Made by a program: the position numbers and the translations under genes
The notes under the pieces: model-generated
The model's database searches: none
Told to the model about the DNA's origin: nothing
What the model saw: the letters and a program-made list of their open reading frames with translations, nothing else
Shown: piece by piece, positions 7,683 through 11,896 of the stretch
Layout of the letters: the number at the start of each line of letters is the position of its first letter
Position numbering within the stretch: position 1 is the stretch's first letter
From: Sedimenticola sp.
Lineage (GTDB): Bacteria; Pseudomonadota; Gammaproteobacteria; Chromatiales; Chromatiaceae
DNA: 11,896 bases
Assembly: GCA_030619405.1 (NCBI GenBank)
Contig: JAUXBK010000059.1
Span: 1-11,896, forward strand
Reading direction: 5' to 3'

Positions 7683-8621
7683 TCAAGTTCCCGTTTTCGC
7701 GACTGTCAATTTTACCGCTTCGATCGTGGTATCGAGCAGTGCGCGCTCTTCCGGGGTGAGTTCGAACTCCACCACCCGCTCCACACCACCCGCCCCGATG
7801 ACACAGGGGACCCCAATGAAATAACCATCGACACCATACTCCCCCTGGCACCGGGCAGCCGCCGGGATAATCCGCTTCTGGTCCTTCAGATAGGCCTCCG
7901 CCATCTCCATCACCGCTGCTGCCGGGCTGTAGAATGCGCTGCCATTGCCCAGCAGCTCCACGATCTCGGTCCCCGCCCTCTGAGTCCGCTTGACAATGGC
8001 ATCGATCTGGGAGCGGGTCAACAGGGCGTCGATCGGCACCCCGCCGATGGTGGCCGTCCGGGTGAGGGGGATCATGGAGGGGCCATGACCACCGATGACG
8101 AGCCCGGAGACGTCCTGTACAGAAAGTCCGGTCTCCATCGCGATAAAGCTGCGGAAGCGGCCACTGTCCAGGGCGCCGGCCATGCCGACCAGCTGCCTGC
8201 CGGGAAATCCCGACGTCTGGTGAAAGGCGTAGATCATGGCGTCCAGCGGGTTGGTGGTGAGGATGACGAAGGCATCCGGCGCGTGGCGACTCACCTGTCG
8301 GGCCACCTCACGGGTGATCCCGAGATTGATTTCCAGCAAGTCTTCCCGGCTCATCCCCGGGCGCCGTGGCACCCCGGCGGTGACGATCACCAGGTCTGCC
8401 CCGGCGATGGCGGCGAAATCGCCGCTGGCCGAGATCTCCACGTCGTAGCCGTCGTGGGGACGTAGCGCCATCAGATCCAGCACCTTCCCCCTGACCCGCT
8501 GCTCCAGACTGGGCAGATCGACCAGCACCAGGTCACCCAGCTCCTTCTGGGTAGCGATGAGGGCCAGGATGCCCCCGATCTGACCCGCTCCGATCAGGGC
8601 TATTTTTTTTCTGGTTGTCAT
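7683..8621 (-). CDS. mdh: Malate dehydrogenase, LDH-like class
   Basis: A 312-residue NAD-dependent dehydrogenase interconverting malate and oxaloacetate in the cytoplasm; here it probably reduces the oxaloacetate released by ATP citrate lyase. MTTRKKIALIGAGQIGG carries the GxGxxG dinucleotide loop (11-16), and Asp35 in VLVDL favours NAD over NADP. TAGVPRRPGMSREDL (81-95) has the arginines that mark malate rather than lactate specificity (LDH has Gln at the equivalent site). NPLD (124-127), LDSGRF (Asp152, Arg155) and GGHG (catalytic His179) complete the active site. After the His the usual GGHGD reads GGHGP, an uncommon change. The frame extends upstream to an ATG at 8687, but the 22 extra residues are not protein-like. 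MTTRKK fits the family N-terminus and has a G-rich ribosome-binding site just before it, so 8621 is chosen. It is the first gene of the probable operon. Confidence 0.93.
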   Translation of the reverse strand: MTTRKKIALIGAGQIGGILALIATQKELGDLVLVDLPSLEQRVRGKVLDLMALRPHDGYDVEISASGDFAAIAGADLVIVTAGVPRRPGMSREDLLEINLGITREVARQVSRHAPDAFVILTTNPLDAMIYAFHQTSGFPGRQLVGMAGALDSGRFRSFIAMETGLSVQDVSGLVIGGHGPSMIPLTRTATIGGVPIDALLTRSQIDAIVKRTQRAGTEIVELLGNGSAFYSPAAAVMEMAEAYLKDQKRIIPAAARCQGEYGVDGYFIGVPCVIGAGGVERVVEFELTPEERALLDTTIEAVKLTVAKTGT

Positions 8622-8622
8622 T

Positions 8623-8634
8623 CCTCTTCCCCCC
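8623..8634 (-). promoter_or_regulatory. Ribosome-binding site deciding the mdh start
   Basis: On the minus strand the bases before the ATG read GGGGGGAAGAGGA. This purine run is the best Shine-Dalgarno candidate near the 5' end of mdh. It supports starting at 8621 rather than at the in-frame ATG at 8687. Confidence 0.5.
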
Positions 8635-8639
8635 TGTGG

Positions 8640-8729
8640 GATCGGGCCCCCGGACCGATCGACCTGGATGACCTGTAATCGGGTCATTTCCGTACATATG
8701 ATACGGATTTATCAGGATGAGTCCATCCT
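8640..8729. promoter_or_regulatory. Four consecutive dyad sites upstream of mdh
   Basis: Four short inverted repeats follow each other in 90 bases: GATCGG-N9-CCGATC (8640-8660), ATGACC-N8-GGTCAT (8668-8687), CCGTA-N7-TACGG (8690-8706) and AGGATG-N4-CATCCT (8714-8729). Their centres are 20-28 bases apart, about two to two and a half helical turns. The first could also form an RNA hairpin just before the mdh ribosome-binding site. The position is right for operators or a 5' leader controlling the mdh-aclBA-icd operon. The arm sequences differ from one another, so they are not copies of one operator, and I recognise no known regulator site. I see no convincing -35/-10 pair. Confidence 0.35.
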
Positions 8730-8758
8730 CAATGCCTGGGCTTGGAGACCACTTCCAC

Positions 8759-8936
8759 CTAGGAGCCTGTCCGAGATCCTGCAAGTGATCGTGCTTACAG
8801 AGGGCAAGATATTGATTCGTAGAGCGAATTTGCGACCGAGCGGAATCCTTGCTGTGATTTCCAAGGGAGCAAATATCGCTATACGGATCAAGAGCTTGTG
8901 CTATGTGAGTGTGAGCGCTTGCAAGATCCAGGTTCC
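8759..8936. mobile_element. Possible insertion-element remnant or MITE-like repeat
   Basis: This stretch lies between mdh and hemY and runs into the 3' end of hemY. It has imperfect terminal inverted repeats: GATCCTGCAAGTG (8775-8787) and CGCTTGCAAGATC (8916-8928) match in 11 of 13 positions when one is reversed. Its left end carries an 18-base motif (8759-8776) that recurs at 11752-11769 beyond hemX. It is more AT-rich than its neighbours. A minus-strand frame stays open right through it without resembling a known protein, as happens in decayed transposon ends. I see no transposase and no clear target duplication; the exact boundaries are estimates. Confidence 0.4.
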
Positions 8937-10213
8937 AGCTTGGGCGGGTTGCTATCGGTGGGCTGGGCCAGCTCCGGGGCCTTGTCGGCCTGCCCGGCAG
9001 GGCCGAGGGTGGCCGGCAGTTCCGGTGGCGGCGCGCCACTGGAGAGTTCGAGACCGGCCCGAAAGCAGGAGATCGCCTGCTGCTGCTCCCCGATCTGCTC
9101 CAGCAGTATTCCCAGATCCTGATAGGCCTCTGCCGACGGTTCGGCCCCAATGCTCGCCTCCAGATAACTGCGTGCCTTGCCCCACAGCCGATTTCGCATG
9201 CACAGCCGGCCGAGGGCGAGCAGCAGCACCGGATCGTGGGGATGCTCCTGCAGCCAGGTTTCGGCGCGGGAGAGCTGGCGGGCGCCATCGCTGCCATTCA
9301 CTCGGCCATAGAGCGCCACCAGCGCCGGGCTCCAGTGGTGGTTGACGGCTTCCAGCAACAGCGCCTCCACCGGCTCCTCCGCACCTCGCTCCTTCAGATA
9401 GTTGGCATAGAGCAGCACCAACCCCTCATTGTTGCGGGCGGCAACCGGCAGCGCCCTCCAGGCAGCCGTCAGCTGACGCTGCCCGCCACTGAGGGCGGCC
9501 TGGCCCAGCAGGCTGCGAAACAGCTCCTGTTCGAGCCGCAGCGCCTCTCCCGGGACGATCACCTTGCGCCGCTTCAACTCCGGCAGCAGCTGTCCCAGCG
9601 CCTCCCACCTGCCCATCCGCTGGTAGATCTCCTTCAGCATCCTCAATACCTGTGGGTGCCGGGGCGCGATCTCCCGCAACTGCCCCAGGGTGTTCAGCGC
9701 CTGCTCCAGCTGCTCGTGGTCCAGCTGCAGTTCCGCCCGGGTGAGCCCCACTGCCATCTCTGCCGCAGGCACCCGCTCCTGAGCCAGCTGCAGATAGTGA
9801 TCGCGTCGTTCATCGGCGCCCTGCTGCTGAGCGGAGCGCGCCGCTGCCAGGTAGTTGAGCAGTGGGGTCTCCGATGACCCGACATATCGGAGCAGGTCCT
9901 TCTCGGCTCGTTTCCACTGCCCCTCCGAGAGCTCCAGCAATCCCCGTGTCAGGGCTTTCTGCGCCTGTCTGGCGTCCCGCCGCACCTGCCAATGATGCAG
10001 CCGGCCCGGCACGCCCCAGACACGGGCCACCAACCTGACCAGCAGATACAGCAGCACGAACACCCCGATATTGAGCAGCAGAAAAAAGGCCAGGCTCGTC
10101 TCCACTGTCCATTCGCCGAAACTCATCCGCACGTAGCCGTTATCCTGCTTTACCAACAGCGCCAGAAACACCGAAGCGGCCACCATCAGCAGACCGGTGA
10201 TCAGGCCTTTCAT
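8888..10213 (-). CDS. hemY: HemY, haem biosynthesis-associated TPR membrane protein
   Basis: A 441-residue inner-membrane protein of the HemY family, encoded after hemX in many gammaproteobacteria and tied to late haem synthesis; its biochemical role is not settled. Two membrane segments lie at about 4-21 (LITGLLMVAASVFLALLV) and 41-62 (LAFFLLLNIGVFVLLYLLVRLV). The family motif GYVRMSFGEWTVETSL lies between them. After the second segment comes a basic stretch, then TPR-like helical repeats to about residue 390, including EAYQDLGILLEQIGEQQQAISCFRAGLEL. E. coli HemY is about 400 residues, so the conserved part ends near 390. The remaining ~50 residues are Pro/Ser-rich, and the last ~15 (ending CKRSHSHSTSS) are encoded inside the repeat-like stretch at 8759-8936. 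The tail may therefore have been remodelled by an insertion. The ATG overlaps the hemX stop as ATGA, giving coupled translation. Confidence 0.92.
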   Translation of the reverse strand: MKGLITGLLMVAASVFLALLVKQDNGYVRMSFGEWTVETSLAFFLLLNIGVFVLLYLLVRLVARVWGVPGRLHHWQVRRDARQAQKALTRGLLELSEGQWKRAEKDLLRYVGSSETPLLNYLAAARSAQQQGADERRDHYLQLAQERVPAAEMAVGLTRAELQLDHEQLEQALNTLGQLREIAPRHPQVLRMLKEIYQRMGRWEALGQLLPELKRRKVIVPGEALRLEQELFRSLLGQAALSGGQRQLTAAWRALPVAARNNEGLVLLYANYLKERGAEEPVEALLLEAVNHHWSPALVALYGRVNGSDGARQLSRAETWLQEHPHDPVLLLALGRLCMRNRLWGKARSYLEASIGAEPSAEAYQDLGILLEQIGEQQQAISCFRAGLELSSGAPPPELPATLGPAGQADKAPELAQPTDSNPPKLEPGSCKRSHSHSTSS

Positions 10214-11412
10214 TGTGCCTCTCCCTCCTCACCTTCACTCTTCAGGCGCTTGCGCAAAGCGATCAGGGAACCGGTTATGTCGGGCATCTCCGGCTCCAGC
10301 TGCACCTGCTGCAGTTTGTCCAACGCCTCCAGCGTCGACCCGGTACCGGCCTGTTCCGGGTCGAAGAACTCCTGCAGCCAGCGGGAGGCCGTCTGCAGAT
10401 GCAGCCGGTAGAGTGCCTGATCCCGCAACAAAAGCGCAAACCGTGCCGACTGCAGCTGCAGACGCAGGTTCTGGCGGACGAAAAAGTGCTGTTCCGGTGG
10501 CAGGGTGGCAGCCATCGGCGTACCCCGACGCCGAATTACCATCACCGATTTGAAACCCCTCCAAGCGTCGTGCAGCAGGGTGTCCAGATTGCGTGTGCCG
10601 GCATCGACGCTCTCACTCTGAGTCGGCGGCACCTCTGGCTGGGTCATGGCTCCAGGCATCTCCAGCGAATCCACCTGCTGCGCCAAACTGGTCAGCCGGG
10701 CGGACAAGCCTGCCAGATCCGGCACCTGCACCCCTTTCAGTCGGCTGATCTCTGTGGTCAGCAGCTCCCGCACTCCGATCCAGCCGGGATCACCACTGTC
10801 GCGCAGTCGAGCATCCGCCGCCTGCAGCGCCAGAATTGCCGCCGGTACATCGCCTGCCAATTGCAGCCGGGTGCTGGCCACCTGCATCAGGTAATCCGCC
10901 TCCGCCGCTATCCATCGGTCACTGTCGTTACCGACCCGGCGACTCATGGCCTCCAGGGCGTCCCGCATCTCCAGATTCTGCCGCTGCACGCGCTCACGTG
11001 CCCGCTGCAGTTGCAACCGCTCCTTTTCCAGCTGCACATTGCGCTCGGCAAAGCGCTTTCGTTCGCGATCCAGCTGCTGCGCCTGGCTATCGAATGCCTG
11101 ACGTACCGACTCCAGGCCAGATTTAATTTCGCCTCGTTGTCGGGTGCTCTGATCGACGCTCTGACCCACCCGGGTCAGCTCTCCCTCTATTCGCTGCCAC
11201 TGCTGATACCCCACGGCGAGCCCGCCGGCCACCAACAGCAGCGCCAGCAGGGAGAAGAACAGGGCACCTCGCCCGCCCCTTCTACCCTGCCCGGGACTGG
11301 CCGCAATCTCCCGGACCTCCGCCTCCTCGACCCGCTCAGCCTCGATGTCGATCTCCGGTCTGGTCTCTTCCAGCTCTGAGTCCTCTGTAACTCTTTCTAC
11401 TCTGTCACTCAT
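10210..11412 (-). CDS. hemX: HemX, uroporphyrinogen III methyltransferase-family membrane protein
   Basis: A 400-residue single-pass inner-membrane protein. The family is often labelled uroporphyrinogen-III C-methyltransferase, but this protein lacks the SAM-binding motifs of true SUMT enzymes, so I infer a structural or regulatory role. Residues 1-45 are acidic and presumably cytoplasmic. A membrane helix follows at 50-69 (ALFFSLLALLLVAGGLAVGY), then a long coiled coil at about 75-160 (for example RERKRFAERNVQLEKERLQL). The conserved HemX core holds RWIAAEADYLMQVASTRLQL (166-185) and, near the C-terminus, EQHFFVRQNLRLQLQSARFA (307-326). Here hemX is separated from any hemD by at least 484 bases of repeat-rich DNA, whereas hemC-hemD-hemX-hemY are usually tightly linked. 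A weak ribosome-binding site (GGAAAATAGG) precedes the ATG. Confidence 0.92.
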   Translation of the reverse strand: MSDRVERVTEDSELEETRPEIDIEAERVEEAEVREIAASPGQGRRGGRGALFFSLLALLLVAGGLAVGYQQWQRIEGELTRVGQSVDQSTRQRGEIKSGLESVRQAFDSQAQQLDRERKRFAERNVQLEKERLQLQRARERVQRQNLEMRDALEAMSRRVGNDSDRWIAAEADYLMQVASTRLQLAGDVPAAILALQAADARLRDSGDPGWIGVRELLTTEISRLKGVQVPDLAGLSARLTSLAQQVDSLEMPGAMTQPEVPPTQSESVDAGTRNLDTLLHDAWRGFKSVMVIRRRGTPMAATLPPEQHFFVRQNLRLQLQSARFALLLRDQALYRLHLQTASRWLQEFFDPEQAGTGSTLEALDKLQQVQLEPEMPDITGSLIALRKRLKSEGEEGEAQ

Positions 11413-11482
11413 CCTATTTTCCGATTTTCGCCACCGAAGCCCTCATCACGCTTGTAACTTCTCAATAACCCGGGGCAAACGG

Positions 11483-11518
11483 GTAGGGTGGATCAAGGAG
11501 CGCAGCGACGGATCCACC
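11483..11518 (+). repeat. REP-like palindrome, first of an inverted pair
   Basis: The unit starts with GTAG at 11483-11486, followed by the stem GGTGGATC (11487-11494) and GATCCACC (11511-11518) around a 16-base loop. A 5' GTAG tetranucleotide followed by a stem-loop is the layout of REP sequences mobilised by RAYT (TnpA-REP) enzymes. The family assignment is inference. Confidence 0.55.
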
Positions 11519-11533
11519 AACGCTCCGTAGCCT

Positions 11534-11563
11534 GGTGTATCCGCTCCGCTTGATACACCCTAC
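11534..11563 (-). repeat. REP-like palindrome, second of an inverted pair
   Basis: On the minus strand this reads GTAG, then GGTGTATC, a 10-base loop and GATACACC. It is the same design as the unit at 11483-11518 but in opposite orientation, 15 bases away. A head-to-head REP pair like this is the basic form of a BIME. The stems differ at one position in each arm. Confidence 0.55.
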
Positions 11564-11663
11564 ATTTTGGATTCTTGCCTGAACTTATTGAGAAATTACT
11601 CGCGCGTCCAGTAACCCGTTTTTTTAAAACCGATAAAATATCACCGCAAGATTTGAAAACGGC

Positions 11664-11695
11664 TAGGATGCGGTGAGCTTGTGAACTGCATCCTA
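11664..11695. repeat. Dyad with TAGGATGC/GCATCCTA arms
   Basis: TAGGATGC (11664-11671) and GCATCCTA (11688-11695) pair perfectly around a 16-base spacer and end in CTAC, the complement of a GTAG start. That makes it a probable third REP-like unit, read on the minus strand. A competing pairing, TCACCGC (11641-11647) with GCGGTGA (11670-11676), shares the left arm, so two alternative structures are possible. Confidence 0.45.
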
Positions 11696-11751
11696 CGCCC
11701 GGTATTTTCTCCCTGTCCCTTATAGAACAGGATAATCCGGACGGTCGCAAG

Positions 11752-11769
11752 CTAGGAGGCTGTCCGAGA
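11752..11769 (+). repeat. 18-bp motif, direct copy of 8759-8776
   Basis: CTAGGAGGCTGTCCGAGA here and CTAGGAGCCTGTCCGAGA at 8759-8776 differ at one base and lie in the same orientation, about 3 kb apart on either side of hemY-hemX. A sequence of this kind at the edge of two repeat-rich segments is consistent with a transposon terminus, though I cannot name the family. Confidence 0.45.
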
Positions 11770-11780
11770 ATGGTGGCCGA

Positions 11781-11878
11781 CCGGTTTGTTGCTCCTGCAA
11801 AACCGGCACTTCTGACCTCCATGGATGGAGGAAATGCAATAGGATTGTAGGAACAATCCTTGCCGCCATCCATGGCGG
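11781..11878. repeat. Cluster of four consecutive hairpins
   Basis: Four inverted repeats follow one another: CCGGTT-TTGC with GCAA-AACCGG around TCCT, with a 2-base bulge (11781-11806); CCTCCAT-GG-ATGGAGG (11816-11831); AGGATTGT-AGGA-ACAATCCT (11841-11860); and CCGCCAT-CC-ATGGCGG (11863-11878). The second and fourth share the CCAT/ATGG core. Together they fill 98 bases with only short linkers, which marks a repetitive palindromic element or a subterminal transposon region, not a terminator. Confidence 0.5.
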
Positions 11879-11896
11879 TCGTAGCGAGCGGACGTG

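Larger units (their letters stand above)
11454..11599. repeat. 146-bp unit bounded by 15-bp inverted repeats
   Basis: GTAACTTCTCAATAA (11454-11468) and TTATTGAGAAATTAC (11585-11599) are reverse complements with one mismatch. They enclose the two REP-like hairpins at 11483-11563. Short size, terminal inverted repeats and no coding capacity recall a miniature inverted-repeat element. No obvious target-site duplication flanks it, so it could instead be a compound REP cluster. Confidence 0.45.
11413..11896. other. Non-coding, palindrome-rich region upstream of hemX
   Basis: No credible gene lies in these 484 bases. The longest open frame (11493-11873, minus) runs straight through palindromes and resembles nothing known. 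The region contains a REP-like pair enclosed by a 15-base inverted repeat (11454-11599), an AT-rich patch (about 11600-11660), a further dyad (11664-11695), the 18-base motif shared with 8759-8776, and four hairpins in a row (11781-11878). The hemX promoter is presumably here, but I see no clear -10/-35 pair. The missing hemD, if linked, would lie beyond the right edge. Confidence 0.7.

Noticed and set aside
6425..7759. A 444-codon plus-strand frame opposite aclB
   Set aside because: It is antisense to aclB and runs across the mdh-aclB junction; the translation resembles no protein family.
8533..9297. A 254-codon minus-strand frame bridging hemY, the gap and mdh
   Set aside because: Its N-terminal half is a shifted reading of hemY and its C-terminal half a shifted reading of mdh; only the middle, in the repeat-like stretch, is unexplained, and it has no recognisable domain.
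10210..11412. HemX as an active SAM-dependent uroporphyrinogen III methyltransferase
   Set aside because: The protein lacks the SAM-binding motifs of SUMT enzymes; it is a membrane and coiled-coil protein, so the enzymatic label is probably only a family-name carry-over.
11493..11873. A 126-codon minus-strand frame upstream of hemX
   Set aside because: It passes through hairpins and REP-like repeats and has no protein-like pattern; it is not a hemD end.
11483..11878. CRISPR array
   Set aside because: The repeats are palindromes of differing sequence with irregular spacing; there are no identical direct repeats with unique spacers.

Overview
The window looks like a piece of a GC-rich gammaproteobacterial chromosome. 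The hemX-hemY pair is a gammaproteobacterial arrangement. The four genes downstream of it on the same strand (mdh, aclB, aclA, icd) encode core enzymes of the reductive TCA cycle. A two-subunit ATP citrate lyase of the divergent 'type II' sort in a gammaproteobacterium recalls the sulfur-oxidising symbionts of vent tubeworms (Candidatus Endoriftia and relatives). That host assignment is inference; the sequence does not name the organism.

Layout. Positions 1-241 hold no gene I can assign. On the plus strand, 242-1309 encodes a family 2 glycosyltransferase. It converges on a minus-strand block read from right to left: mdh (8621-7683), aclB (7678-6407), aclA (6362-3633) and icd (3559-1331). Gaps inside this block are 4, 44 and 73 bases, so it is probably one operon. 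Upstream of mdh is a 266-base gap with four small dyad-symmetric sites next to mdh and a repeat-like, possibly transposon-derived stretch on its hemY side. Then come hemY and hemX, also minus strand and overlapping by ATGA. The last 484 bases hold no gene but are packed with inverted repeats: a REP-like pair inside a 15-bp inverted repeat, another dyad, and a run of four hairpins.

How the genes work together. ATP citrate lyase cleaves citrate to acetyl-CoA and oxaloacetate, the diagnostic step of the reductive TCA cycle. Malate dehydrogenase reduces that oxaloacetate to malate. The monomeric NADP-dependent isocitrate dehydrogenase can carboxylate 2-oxoglutarate to isocitrate, which leads back to citrate. 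The operon therefore carries the steps on both sides of citrate plus the cleavage itself. Aconitase, fumarase, fumarate reductase, 2-oxoglutarate:ferredoxin oxidoreductase and succinyl-CoA synthetase are not in the window. HemX and HemY are inner-membrane proteins linked to haem synthesis and look functionally separate from the carbon-fixation block.

Most interesting points: the compact mdh-aclBA-icd operon; the unusual citryl-CoA lyase active-site motifs of AclA; direct copies of an 18-bp motif bracketing hemXY; a HemY C-terminus that appears to end inside a repeat element; and the nested palindromes upstream of hemX.
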